Shown: piece after piece, positions 26,400-35,243 of the stretch
Position numbering within the stretch: the stretch's first letter is position 1
Layout: the number at the start of each line of letters is the position of its first letter
From: JANNAT01 sp031384605
Lineage (GTDB): Bacteria; Pseudomonadota; Alphaproteobacteria; Rhodobacterales; Rhodobacteraceae
NCBI GenBank assembly: GCA_031384605.1
Contig: JANNAT010000078.1
Location: forward strand, 1 to 64,000
DNA length: 64,000 nt
Reading direction: 5' to 3'
The notes under the pieces: generated by a model
Database searches by the model: none
What the model was told of the DNA's origin: nothing
What the model saw: the letters and a program-made list of their open reading frames with translations, nothing else
Made by a program: the position numbers and the translations under genes

Positions 26400-27758
26400 A
26401 TGAGCAAATCTTCGCCAAATTTCACCTGCACCAACTGCGGGGCAGCACACGCCAAATGGATTGGCAAATGCGATGCCTGCGGTGCGTGGAATTCGATTAT
26501 CGAAGAAATCCCGTTGTCGGCTGGCCCAAAAGCCTTGGGCAACAAGGGAAAATCCATCCCGCTGACCGATCTTGCGACGCAAAGTGCATCCCCGCCGCGT
26601 GCCAGTTCCGGTATTGACGAATTAGACCGGGTGTTGGGCGGCGGTTTGGTGCCGGCATCCGCCATTCTGGTGGGCGGTGATCCGGGGATCGGCAAATCGA
26701 CATTGCTGTTGCAAGCGGCGGCCTCCTTTGCGCGCCACGGCGTCAAATGCATGTATATCTCTGGCGAAGAGGCCACCGCCCAAGTGCAGATGCGCGCCCA
26801 GCGGCTGGGGTTAACCGATGCGCCGGTCAGTCTGGGCGCGGAAACCAACCTGCGCGATATCCTGACCACGCTGGACAACGAACGCCCGGGTCTTGCCATC
26901 ATCGATTCGGTGCAAACCATGTGGCTGGATACCGTCGATTCCGCACCGGGTTCGGTATCCCAAGTGCGGGCGGCGGCGCATGAATTGGTCACCTTTGCAA
27001 AACGCCGGGGGGTAGCCGTGATCTTGGTGGGTCATGTCACCAAAGACGGCCAGATTGCGGGGCCGCGCGTGGTGGAACACATGGTCGATACGGTGCTGTA
27101 TTTCGAAGGCGAACGCGGCCATCAGTTTCGCATCTTACGCGCGGTGAAAAACCGCTTTGGTCCGGCGGATGAGATTGGGGTGTTCGAGATGACCGGCGGC
27201 GGGTTGCAGCAGGTTACCAACCCCTCGGCACTGTTCTTGTCAGAACGCGGCGTGGCATCCCCCGGATCGGCAGTGTTTGCAGGCATCGAAGGCACGCGCC
27301 CGGTGTTGACCGAAATTCAGGCGCTGGTGGCACCCTCGCCACTGGGAACCCCGCGCCGCACGGTGGTGGGGCTGGATTCGGGACGGCTGTCGACCATTCT
27401 GGCGGTGCTGGAGGCACGCTGTGGCATCCCCTTTGCGGGCCTTGATGTATTCCTGAACGTGGCGGGCGGCATGCGAGTGACCGAACCTGCGGCCGATCTG
27501 GCGGTGGCGGCGGCGATCATATCGGCGCGCGAAGACGTGGCAATTCCGCCAGAGACGGTGTTATTCGGTGAAATCAGCCTGTCTGGCGCGCTGCGCCCGG
27601 TGGGTCAGACCGAAAACAGGTTGAAAGAAGCCGCAAAACTTGGTTTCTCACAGGCAATCGCACCCAAGGGTTCCAAACTTGGGTCGGTTGACGGTATGAC
27701 AGTGCGGGAAATGCCCGATCTGACGGCCTTTGTCGGTGAGATGTTCGGGGCGGGTTGA
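26400..27758 (+). CDS. radA: DNA repair protein RadA
   Basis: 452 residues. A RecA-like ATPase that promotes branch migration in recombination. Zinc finger cysteines are C10, C13, C24 and C27; Walker A GGDPGIGKST is at 92-101; the RadA-specific KNRFG motif is at 250-254; and a Lon protease-like C-terminal domain includes DLAVAAAIISARED and FGEISLSGALRPVGQTE. All hallmark motifs are present, and the length is normal. The stop codon lies in the first unit of a 14-bp tandem repeat. Confidence 0.95.
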   Translation: MSKSSPNFTCTNCGAAHAKWIGKCDACGAWNSIIEEIPLSAGPKALGNKGKSIPLTDLATQSASPPRASSGIDELDRVLGGGLVPASAILVGGDPGIGKSTLLLQAAASFARHGVKCMYISGEEATAQVQMRAQRLGLTDAPVSLGAETNLRDILTTLDNERPGLAIIDSVQTMWLDTVDSAPGSVSQVRAAAHELVTFAKRRGVAVILVGHVTKDGQIAGPRVVEHMVDTVLYFEGERGHQFRILRAVKNRFGPADEIGVFEMTGGGLQQVTNPSALFLSERGVASPGSAVFAGIEGTRPVLTEIQALVAPSPLGTPRRTVVGLDSGRLSTILAVLEARCGIPFAGLDVFLNVAGGMRVTEPAADLAVAAAIISAREDVAIPPETVLFGEISLSGALRPVGQTENRLKEAAKLGFSQAIAPKGSKLGSVDGMTVREMPDLTAFVGEMFGAG

Positions 27759-27810
27759 TCGGGGCAGCTTGATTGGCGCAGGTTGATTGGCGCAGGTTGA
27801 TTGGGGCGTA
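27755..27810 (+). repeat. Four-copy 14-bp tandem repeat at the radA stop codon
   Basis: Units start at 27755, 27769, 27783 and 27797. The middle two are identical (TTGATTGGCGCAGG) and the outer two differ at 3-4 positions. The TGA stop of radA (27756-27758) is inside unit 1. A partial TTGACGCC follows. Confidence 0.85.
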
Positions 27811-27864
27811 TTGACGCCTGACGGGAAATGCAAAGGCGGTTCAACGCCTTACGGGAGTGGACGA

Positions 27865-28467
27865 ATGGAAGGTTTTACCCTTGTAGACGCGGGCGTTGCG
27901 GGCATTATTGTGCTGTCGGCGATCCTTGCCTATTCACGTGGCTTTGTGCGCGAGGCAATGGCCATCGTCGGCTGGGTTGGCGCGGCCTTTCTGGCCTTTC
28001 TGTTCGCCAAATCCGCGCAGCCTTTGGTCAAAGAACTGCCTGTTGTCGGTGATTTTCTGAAAGACAGTTGCGAATTGTCGATCATCGCCGCTTTTGCCGC
28101 CGTGTTTGCTGTGGGTCTTATTCTTGCGGCATTGTTTACGCCGCTGTTTTCCTCTGTCATCCAACGCTCGGCGTTGGGCGGGCTTGATCAGGGCCTGGGG
28201 TTTCTGTTTGGGGTGTTGCGCGGCATTTTGTTGGTTGGCGTGGCATTTCTGGTTTATGACCGCGCCGTCGCTGCAAACACCGTGCCAATGGTCGATAATT
28301 CGCGATCTGCCAAGATATTCGCGTCGTTTCAAGCCAATATTGATGCCGCCGTGCCCACGGATGCGCCAAACTGGATTGTGTCGCGCTATACCGATTTGAC
28401 CGCCGCCTGTGCAGCCCCGGCAGATGCCGCGCCAGCAGACCCTGCCCCCGTGGCCCCCGCAAACTAG
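27865..28467 (+). CDS. cvpA: CvpA family membrane protein
   Basis: 200 residues from ATG 27865, which has GGGAG upstream; the longer frame from 27787 runs through the tandem repeat and is not believed. The CvpA domain spans four hydrophobic segments starting FTLVDAGVAGIIVLSAILAYSRGFVREAMAIVGWVGAA, with RSALGGLDQGLGFLFGVLRG as the second motif. It lies directly upstream of purF, the classical colicin V production/purF arrangement. The molecular role is unclear. Confidence 0.88.
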   Translation: MEGFTLVDAGVAGIIVLSAILAYSRGFVREAMAIVGWVGAAFLAFLFAKSAQPLVKELPVVGDFLKDSCELSIIAAFAAVFAVGLILAALFTPLFSSVIQRSALGGLDQGLGFLFGVLRGILLVGVAFLVYDRAVAANTVPMVDNSRSAKIFASFQANIDAAVPTDAPNWIVSRYTDLTAACAAPADAAPADPAPVAPAN

Positions 28468-28543
28468 GTCAATTCGGGGCGTGACACCCTTGCGCAATGC
28501 GCCTAAACGGAAGGCGCAGTTTGAGCCCGGATTCGGAGACCCC

Positions 28544-30007
28544 ATGCAGCCCTTCTATGCCCACCCTTTCGACGACGATAAACTGAAAGAGGAATGCGGC
28601 GTTTTCGGTGTGATCGGCGTGGCAGATGCCGCCAATTTCGTGGCGCTAGGCTTGCACGCGCTGCAACATCGCGGCCAAGAGGCGGGCGGCATTGTCAGCC
28701 ACGATCCCGAACACGGCTTTAACTCGGCCCGCCGCTTTGGCTATGTGCGCGACAATTTCACCAACGCCGATGTGATGCAAACCCTGCCGGGGCCATTGGC
28801 CATTGGCCATGTGCGCTATTCCACGGCTGGGTCAAAAGGGGCCACCGCGATCCGCGATGTGCAGCCGTTCTTTGGTGAATTTTCAATGGGGGGTGCGGCG
28901 ATTGCGCATAACGGCAATCTGACCAATGCCACCGCGTTGCGCCGCGAATTGATCGAACGCGGCTCGATCTTTCAATCGTCATCCGACAGCGAATGCATCA
29001 TCCATCTGATGGCGCGCTCGATCCAATCCAACATCTCAGAACGCATCAAAGACGCTTTGCGCCGGGTCGAAGGCGCGTTTTCCATCGTGGCAATGACGCG
29101 CACCAAACTGATCGGGGTGCGCGATCCTTTGGGCGTGCGGCCACTGGTGCTGGGCCGGATTGGTGACAACGCCTGGGCGCTGGCATCGGAAACCTGCGCG
29201 CTTGATATCATCGGTGCCGAGTTTATCCGTGAGATTGAGCCGGGCGAAATGGTGGTTATCGAAGACGGCAAGGTGAATTCCACCCGCCCCTTTGCCCCCG
29301 CCAAATCGCGGTTCTGCATTTTTGAACACGTCTATTTCAGCCGCCCCGACAGCATTCAGGGCGGCCGTTCGGTGTATGAAACCCGTCGTCAAATTGGCGT
29401 GGAACTGGCGCGCGAAGCCCCGGTTGATGCCGATCTGGTGTGCCCGGTGCCAGACAGTGGCACGCCTGCCGCGATTGGATATTCTCAGGAATCCGGCATT
29501 CCTTATGCGATGGGCATCATCCGCAACCAATATATGGGCCGCACGTTTATTGAACCGACGGAATCCATCCGCAACATGGGCGTGCGCCTGAAGCTGAACG
29601 TCAACCGCGCGCTGATCAAAGGCAAACGGGTAATCTTGGTCGACGATTCCGTTGTGCGCGGCACCACCAGCCGCAAGATCAAAGACATGATCCTTGAGGC
29701 GGGCGCGGCAGAGGTGCATTTTCGCATAGCCAGCCCCCCCACCGCGTGGCCATGTTTTTACGGGGTTGATACGCCAGAGCGGTCAAAGCTGCTGGCGGCG
29801 TCGATGAACGAAGAAGAAATGCGCCAGTGGATCGGGGTTAACAGTCTGAAGTTCATCTCGCTTGACGGGCTTTACCGTGCGGCAGGTGAGGCGCAGGGCC
29901 GCAACAATGATCAGCCACAATACTGCGACGCGTGTTTTTCCGGCGAGTACCCGGTGGTGCCCGCCGACAAGATCGCCGAAGGGTTCCAGATGAAGGCGGC
30001 GGAATGA
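28544..30007 (+). CDS. purF: Amidophosphoribosyltransferase
   Basis: 487 residues from ATG 28544. First committed step of purine synthesis, making phosphoribosylamine from PRPP and glutamine. The N-terminal nucleophile cysteine is C18 (EECGVFGV) and requires propeptide removal. Glutamine amidotransferase motifs RGQEAGG and IGHVRYSTAG are present. The PRPP loop VILVDDSVVRGTTS is at ~363-376. C-terminal cysteines (YCDAC) resemble iron-sulfur-type PurF ligands. It is followed with no gap by a DUF1801 gene. Confidence 0.95.
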   Translation: MQPFYAHPFDDDKLKEECGVFGVIGVADAANFVALGLHALQHRGQEAGGIVSHDPEHGFNSARRFGYVRDNFTNADVMQTLPGPLAIGHVRYSTAGSKGATAIRDVQPFFGEFSMGGAAIAHNGNLTNATALRRELIERGSIFQSSSDSECIIHLMARSIQSNISERIKDALRRVEGAFSIVAMTRTKLIGVRDPLGVRPLVLGRIGDNAWALASETCALDIIGAEFIREIEPGEMVVIEDGKVNSTRPFAPAKSRFCIFEHVYFSRPDSIQGGRSVYETRRQIGVELAREAPVDADLVCPVPDSGTPAAIGYSQESGIPYAMGIIRNQYMGRTFIEPTESIRNMGVRLKLNVNRALIKGKRVILVDDSVVRGTTSRKIKDMILEAGAAEVHFRIASPPTAWPCFYGVDTPERSKLLAASMNEEEMRQWIGVNSLKFISLDGLYRAAGEAQGRNNDQPQYCDACFSGEYPVVPADKIAEGFQMKAAE

Positions 30008-30358
30008 ATGGACGCGGTGGACGGCTATATCTCCGCCCAATCGCCGGCGTACCTGGCTGCCTTGCAAACCCTGCGCGCGCAGCTGATCGCCCTGCCGCCG
30101 GGCCATATCGAATGCATCAGCTATGCAATGCCCGGCCTGCGCCAGCCGATTCCAAACGGTAAAATGGTTGCAGGCTATGCCGCCTTTACCCACCGCCTCG
30201 GCCTTTACCCGCATTCCGGTAACATCATCCCGCTTATCGACTGCAGCCCCTTCAAAACCTCAAAATCGGGGGTGCTTTTTACCCCCGACAGCCCCCTTCC
30301 CGTAACGCTTATTGAACGCATTATTCGCGCCCGCCAAGCCGAGTTGCGCGCCAAATGA
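30008..30358 (+). CDS. DUF1801 family protein
   Basis: 116 residues; ATG 30008 immediately follows the purF stop. The DUF1801 pattern (YISAQSPAYLAALQTLRAQL, then ECISYAMPGLR and GYAAFTHRLGLYPHSGNIIPL) is like YdhG/frataxin-like iron chaperones, but function is uncertain. It is translationally linked to purF and overlaps the next gene by 4 bp. Confidence 0.8.
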   Translation: MDAVDGYISAQSPAYLAALQTLRAQLIALPPGHIECISYAMPGLRQPIPNGKMVAGYAAFTHRLGLYPHSGNIIPLIDCSPFKTSKSGVLFTPDSPLPVTLIERIIRARQAELRAK

Positions 30359-30900
30359 CCCAAGTGTTTGTGCTTTGCACCGGGCGGTGCGGCTCTACCA
30401 CGTTCGCGGCTGCTGCGGCCCACGCCACCAATTTCACCGCAGGTCACGAAACCCGCACCCACCTGTTGGGGCCCAATCGATTAGCTTATCCCCCCCGCCA
30501 TATTGAAATCGACAACCGCCTTGCGTGGTGGACGGGCCGCCTTGACGCCACTTTTGGCGACGTGCCCCATTACGTTCACCTCACGCGCAACCGCGCCGAA
30601 GTGGCCCGGTCTTTTGTCGCCCGCAAAGGCTATGGCCTGATCAAAGCCTACCGCGCAACGCTGCTGTGCAACCTTGATCTGCGTGCGCCCAGAACCGATA
30701 TCACCGCGATTGCCGAAGACATGATTGACACCGTCACCGCCAACATCACCCACTTCTTGCGCGATAAAACCAAAGTGATGCAGGTCCGCATGGAAACCAT
30801 TGATCAAGATTTCCCGGCCTTCTGGCACTGGATCGGCGCGCAAGGCGATCTGTCCGCCGCGATGGCCGAATGGCAAACCCGCCACAATGCCTCTGAATAA
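30355..30900 (+). CDS. Small sulfotransferase-like P-loop protein
   Basis: 181 residues. The N-terminal VFVLCTGRCGSTTFAAAA matches the PAPS-binding P-loop of sulfotransferases (TGRSGST type, with Cys in place of Ser). HYVHLTRNRAEVARSF supplies the second, 3'-phosphate-binding-like segment with Arg. It is shorter than classical sulfotransferases, and no acceptor site can be identified. Cotranscribed with purF-DUF1801 by a 4-bp overlap. Activity is uncertain. Confidence 0.72.
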   Translation: MTQVFVLCTGRCGSTTFAAAAAHATNFTAGHETRTHLLGPNRLAYPPRHIEIDNRLAWWTGRLDATFGDVPHYVHLTRNRAEVARSFVARKGYGLIKAYRATLLCNLDLRAPRTDITAIAEDMIDTVTANITHFLRDKTKVMQVRMETIDQDFPAFWHWIGAQGDLSAAMAEWQTRHNASE

Positions 30901-30947
30901 TCCAATGCCATAAACCAACGCAGTAACCAACAAACCCCCGCGCCAAC

Positions 30948-30970
30948 TTTCATACTGGCACAAGTATCCC
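30948..30970 (+). repeat. TTTTGGC-AAATACTC motif, diverged copy 3
   Basis: TTTCATACTGGCACAAGTAT followed by CCC. It shares the frame of the motif seen at 14007, 20668 and 36807, with three substitutions. It is followed by an imperfect AAAGGC/GCCTTG hairpin before the SDR gene. Confidence 0.5.
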
Positions 30971-31014
30971 CACCAAAGGCTTTGCCTTGTGCCGCCCACG
31001 CCGAAGGAACAACA

Positions 31015-31671
31015 ATGAGCAACCGCATCGCCTTAATCACCGGCGCATCCCGTGGCCTTGGGGCGGCGATGGCCGAACAATTGGCCTTGCGCGGCTGGCA
31101 TGTCGTTGCGGTGGCACGCACGGTTGGTGGGTTGGAAGAGCTGGACGACCGGGTGAAAGCCAATGGTTTGCCGGGGGCTGGCACGTTAACTCTGGCGCCA
31201 ATGGACGTGTGCAACGACAACGCGATGCAGCATCTGTGCCTGAACCTTCATAATCGTTGGGGTGGCATAAACCTATGGGTTCACACGGCAATTCACGCGG
31301 CCCCCTTGGCACCTGCAGGGTCGATGGACGTCAAGGATTGGGATAAATCCATTGCCACCAATGTGCGCGCCACGGGGGTGCTGATCCCCTTGGTGGAACC
31401 GTTGTTGCGGGCGGGCGCGGGCGCTGCGATGTTTTTTGATGATCCACGAGCAGGGGCGAAGTTCTTTGGTGCGTATGGCGCGACCAAATCAGCACAAATT
31501 GCGCTTGCCGGGTCTTGGTCAGCCGAGTCGATCAAAATTGGCCCGCGCGTGATGATCGCAACACCGCCACCAATGCCCACAGCCACCCGCGCGCGGTTCT
31601 TTCCGGGCGAAGACCGCACAGCGCTGACACATCCGCGCGATGTGGCAACGGCGCTGTTGGTTCAGATCTGA
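31015..31671 (+). CDS. SDR family protein lacking the usual catalytic serine
   Basis: 218 residues from ATG 31015, with GAAGGA upstream. The cofactor loop GASRGLG is at ~10-16 and the YxxxK pair is YGATK. The region where SDRs carry the catalytic Ser reads AMFFDDPRAGAKFFGAYGATK, with no serine. The C-terminal tail is PPPMPTATRARFFPGEDRTALTHP. Either a substituted active site or a non-enzymatic role is possible. A double palindrome terminator follows. Confidence 0.8.
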   Translation: MSNRIALITGASRGLGAAMAEQLALRGWHVVAVARTVGGLEELDDRVKANGLPGAGTLTLAPMDVCNDNAMQHLCLNLHNRWGGINLWVHTAIHAAPLAPAGSMDVKDWDKSIATNVRATGVLIPLVEPLLRAGAGAAMFFDDPRAGAKFFGAYGATKSAQIALAGSWSAESIKIGPRVMIATPPPMPTATRARFFPGEDRTALTHPRDVATALLVQI

Positions 31672-31681
31672 CACCAGCCCC

Positions 31682-31723
31682 AAATTTTTTCAAAAAAATT
31701 TGCAAAATTCTTCGAAGAATTTT
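31682..31723. terminator. Double palindrome terminator between convergent genes, inverted copy
   Basis: AAATTTTTTCAAAAAAATTT (31682-31701), GC, then AAAATTCTTCGAAGAATTTT (31704-31723). It has the same two-palindrome plan as 4644-4685 but in the opposite order, and likewise sits between two gene ends that face each other. Confidence 0.8.
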
Positions 31724-31741
31724 GGTTTGTTGGAGCAACGT

Positions 31742-32845
31742 TTAGTTTAATGCCGCCGAAATCGCCTGCCACAACGGCTCAACCGGTTCCAACCCAACCG
31801 ACAACCGGATGAATCCCGGGGCCACTGCGTCGCCCCAGCGCGCGCGGCGCTCGCCCGATGTGTGGGTGGACCCAAAGCTGGTCGATTGCGCGATCAGCGG
31901 GCAGGTTGACAAGAACCGCTCGGCGGCCTGAGCCGATGCCATATCGAACCCGATCAGAAAACCGAACCCCGTCATTTGTTGTGCTGCAATCGCATGCGAT
32001 GGGTCCGATTTCAGCCCCGGATACCGCACATTCGACACGCGGTTATCGCCCGCCAACCGCTGCGCTATCACCCCAGCCGAGGCGCACATCCGTTCCAACC
32101 GCACGTCCAGCGTTTCAATTCCGCGGTGCACCAGCCACGCCTCAAACGATCCGGGCACCGCCCCCGACAGCCTGCGCCAATCACGCACGCGCTGAATGAA
32201 CGCAGGATCACGCGACGCCACATGGCCAAACAGCACGTCCGAATGCCCCGCAGGCGCTTTGGTATCGGCCGCGACCACCACATCCGCCCCCAGATCAAAC
32301 GGGCGCTGCAACAGCGGCGTCATCGTGGTGTTATCCACCATCACAATTGCCCCTGCCGCATGCGCGCGGGCACTGACGGCGGCAATATCGCAAACATCCA
32401 GACCGGGGTTCGACGGGGTTTCGATGTAAACCACCGCCGCCCCGGTCATATCGGCCGCCGCAATATCGTGGGTGGCCACTTGCACCACGTCCACCCCATA
32501 AGTCGCCAGCACCTGATCGGCCAGCAGCCGCGTGACGTAATATCCATCCGCCGGGATGAGCACCCGCTTACCCGCCGCTAACCCCGCAAACAAAGCCGCC
32601 GAAATCGCCGCCATGCCAGACGGAAACGCCACGCATTCGGCGTCTTCCAACAGACCCAATTGCGCCTCCAACGCCTCCCATGTTGGCATGCCTGATCTGC
32701 CATAGACATGGCTTAAACCCGCCACATCGGGGCTGTGATAAGTGGCCGAACTGACAATCCCCGCCACCACCGGATCACCGGGGTTCAGGGTTTGGGTGCG
32801 GTGGTGCAGCATCGCGGCAAAGCGCGCTTGGGCGGTGATATCCAT
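31742..32845 (-). CDS. PLP-dependent Cys/Met metabolism enzyme (cystathionine gamma-synthase/beta-lyase family)
   Basis: 367 residues. Fold-type I PLP enzyme; PLP-binding features include YGRSGMPTWEALEAQL, CVAFPSGMAAISAAL, VMVDNTTMTP and the Schiff-base lysine in ADTKAPAGHSDV. The C-terminal STSFGSTHTSGERRARWGDAVAPGFIRLSVGLE is typical of beta-lyase-like members. It is the last gene of the methylated-amine operon, 9 bp after the beta-hydroxyacid dehydrogenase. Its substrate in that pathway is unknown. Confidence 0.87.
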   Translation of the reverse strand: MDITAQARFAAMLHHRTQTLNPGDPVVAGIVSSATYHSPDVAGLSHVYGRSGMPTWEALEAQLGLLEDAECVAFPSGMAAISAALFAGLAAGKRVLIPADGYYVTRLLADQVLATYGVDVVQVATHDIAAADMTGAAVVYIETPSNPGLDVCDIAAVSARAHAAGAIVMVDNTTMTPLLQRPFDLGADVVVAADTKAPAGHSDVLFGHVASRDPAFIQRVRDWRRLSGAVPGSFEAWLVHRGIETLDVRLERMCASAGVIAQRLAGDNRVSNVRYPGLKSDPSHAIAAQQMTGFGFLIGFDMASAQAAERFLSTCPLIAQSTSFGSTHTSGERRARWGDAVAPGFIRLSVGLEPVEPLWQAISAALN

Positions 32846-32854
32846 CGCGCAGAC

Positions 32855-33754
32855 CTATTCCAACCGCGCCGGGAAACCGTCGGCGCGCAGATCGGTGTGC
32901 AGCAAATCTTCCAGCAATTTGGCGATCATCGGCGATTGCGCCTCGCCGCCATACGCCGCTTTTGCTGCGATATAGGTTTGGTTTGTGGCCGAAGCCAACT
33001 CCAACGGCACGCCAAATTCACGGCCAAAGCCCAAAGCAAAGCCAAGGTCTTTCAGCGCCAGATCAATGTTGAAGGCAATGTCATAAGACCCGTTCAATAT
33101 CAGCGCGCCTTCGGTTTCATGCACGAAAGAATTGCCCGAAGACGCGGCAACCGCCTGCCACGCCTGCCCCAGATCAAGCCCGCCGCGCTTGGCCAGCATC
33201 AGCGCCTCACCACAGGCTTTCAAGTGGATAAAGGCCAGCATATTGGTGATAACCTTGATGATACATGACGCGCCCAAAGGGCCCATGTGAAAGATCTTGT
33301 CGCCCATCGCCGCCATTGCCTTGTGGTGCAGATCGAACAGATCCTTGTCGCCGCCCGCCAGCATTGTGATCTTGCCCTGATAGGCCAGATGCACGCCGCC
33401 TGTGACCGGCAGCTCCATCATCCGCACGCCCGCATCGCCCGCAACCGCCGCCAGACGCAACACCTCGTCCCGGCCCAGCGTTGACATCTCAACCCAAGAT
33501 GCGCCCTTTTGCATATGCGGCAGAATACTGCGCAACACCCGTTCCGATACCGCAGGGGACGGCAGGCACGTGATCACATGATCCACCGATGCCGCCAGTT
33601 CTTCGGCACTGTTGGCCAAGACCGCGCCATTGGCCACCAAAGGGGCGGCAAGGGCGGGGTTCAGGTCATAAACCGTTACCGCAAAGCCGTCTTTAAGCAG
33701 ACAACCAGCGCAAGCGGCCCCCAGATTGCCAAGGCCGATATATCCGTAATGCAT
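32855..33754 (-). CDS. NAD(P)-dependent beta-hydroxyacid dehydrogenase
   Basis: 299 residues. N-terminal Rossmann motif GYIGLGNLGAACAG, substrate motif ELPVTGGVHLAYQGKITMLAGG, and a catalytic lysine in SCIIKVITNMLAF place it in the 3-hydroxyisobutyrate/6-phosphogluconate dehydrogenase superfamily. It lies between the aldehyde dehydrogenase and the PLP enzyme in one operon. The hydroxyacid substrate cannot be named. Confidence 0.87.
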   Translation of the reverse strand: MHYGYIGLGNLGAACAGCLLKDGFAVTVYDLNPALAAPLVANGAVLANSAEELAASVDHVITCLPSPAVSERVLRSILPHMQKGASWVEMSTLGRDEVLRLAAVAGDAGVRMMELPVTGGVHLAYQGKITMLAGGDKDLFDLHHKAMAAMGDKIFHMGPLGASCIIKVITNMLAFIHLKACGEALMLAKRGGLDLGQAWQAVAASSGNSFVHETEGALILNGSYDIAFNIDLALKDLGFALGFGREFGVPLELASATNQTYIAAKAAYGGEAQSPMIAKLLEDLLHTDLRADGFPARLE

Positions 33755-33805
33755 GATATCCCCGTAAAGTTTAGGGGCGGCACATTGCGCCGCCCCGGTA
33801 TTGCC

Positions 33806-35236
33806 TTATGCGCCGTAGCCGACGATGCCCTTGATTTCGCAGAAATCATGGATACCCCAGTCGGCATATTCGCGCCCGTTACCCGATTGTTTATAGCCGC
33901 CAAACGGTGCCGACGTATCCCAATCGGGATAGTTCAGGTTCACTGTGCCCGCGCGCAGCCGCCGCGCGATGGGCCTCGCATCTTCCACCGGCCCCGCCAC
34001 ATAGGCGGCAAGCCCATAGATTGAATCATTGGCCATCCGCACCGCGTCATCCACCGTGTCATAGGCCAGCACCGACAATACCGGGCCAAAGATTTCTTCC
34101 TTGGAAATCGTCATCTCATTTTGCACATCGGCAAAGATCGTCGGCTTGCAGAACCAGCCGCGATTCAATCCCGCAGGGCGGCCCAATCCGCCCGTGACCA
34201 ACGTGGCCCCTTCGTCAATGCCGGTCTGGATCAGGCGTTGCACCTTGTCGAACTGCACTTTGGAAATCAGCGGCCCCATCGTGGTGCCATCCGCAAGTGG
34301 ATCACCGGGCACAATCGCCTCGGCTGTAGCTTTTGCCACAGCCAAGGCCGCCGCCTGCTGGCTGCGGTGCACGAACATCCGGGTCGGCGCGTCGCAAGAT
34401 TGCCCGGTGTTCGACATGATCGCGTTGACGCCCGCCGCAACCGCGGCCGCCAGATCGGCATTCGGCAAGATGATATTGGCCGATTTGCCGCCCATTTCCT
34501 GCGCCACCCGTTTGACCGTGGGGGCCGCTGCCGCCGCAATCAACGTGCCCGCGCGGGTGGACCCGGTGAAAGACACCATGTCCACTTCGGGGTGCGACGT
34601 GATGCGGGTGCCCACGCCGGGGCCATCGCCATTGACCAGATTGAACACGCCCGCAGGCACCCCCGCCGCGTGGCACACTTCGGCAAACAGCACGCCAGAC
34701 AAAGGGGCAATTTCGGATGGCTTCAAAATCATCGTGCAACCCGCCACCAAGGCGGGGGCCACTTTGCAGGCAATCTGGTTCATTGGCCAGTTCCACGGCG
34801 TGATCAGCGCGCAAACCCCGATGCCTTCATGCACGATCCGCGTGGTGCCACGAGAATATTCCCACGCCATTTCTTCGGCGGCCTTTATCGTCGCCTCAAT
34901 ATGCACCTGCCCCGCCCAGAATTGGGCGTTGCGCGCCCAATCCATCGGTGCGCCCATCTCGGTTGACATGGCTGCGGCAAAATCCTCGGCGCGGCTGTTA
35001 TAGACTTCCAAAATCCGCTTCAGCAGCGCGATGCGGTCGGCAACCGGCGTCACCGTCCAGCCATCAAACGCCGCCCGTGCTGCCATGATGGCGCGGTCGG
35101 CATCGTCATTGTTGCCCATCGCCACTTGCGCCACAATCTCTTCGGTTGCGGGGTTTTCCACCCCGATGCGGGCCTTTGACAGCGGTTCAACCCACGCGCC
35201 ATTGATGTAGAATTTGGTCATATTGGCAGAGATCAT
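33806..35236 (-). CDS. Aldehyde dehydrogenase family protein
   Basis: 476 residues from ATG 35236 (GAGG close upstream on the minus strand); ATG 35221 (MTKFYINGAW) is the alternative, and the ORF extension to 35377 lies in the neighbouring gene. NAD(P)-dependent oxidation of an aldehyde. Motifs: TPWNWPMNQ, FTGSTRAGTLI, catalytic glutamate in QEMGGKSANI, and catalytic cysteine in NTGQSCDAPTR. Seven bases separate it from the MttB-like gene. In the operon it may oxidise an aldehyde left after demethylation or cleavage of a methylated amine. Confidence 0.92.
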   Translation of the reverse strand: MISANMTKFYINGAWVEPLSKARIGVENPATEEIVAQVAMGNNDDADRAIMAARAAFDGWTVTPVADRIALLKRILEVYNSRAEDFAAAMSTEMGAPMDWARNAQFWAGQVHIEATIKAAEEMAWEYSRGTTRIVHEGIGVCALITPWNWPMNQIACKVAPALVAGCTMILKPSEIAPLSGVLFAEVCHAAGVPAGVFNLVNGDGPGVGTRITSHPEVDMVSFTGSTRAGTLIAAAAAPTVKRVAQEMGGKSANIILPNADLAAAVAAGVNAIMSNTGQSCDAPTRMFVHRSQQAAALAVAKATAEAIVPGDPLADGTTMGPLISKVQFDKVQRLIQTGIDEGATLVTGGLGRPAGLNRGWFCKPTIFADVQNEMTISKEEIFGPVLSVLAYDTVDDAVRMANDSIYGLAAYVAGPVEDARPIARRLRAGTVNLNYPDWDTSAPFGGYKQSGNGREYADWGIHDFCEIKGIVGYGA

Positions 35237-35243
35237 CGGGGCC

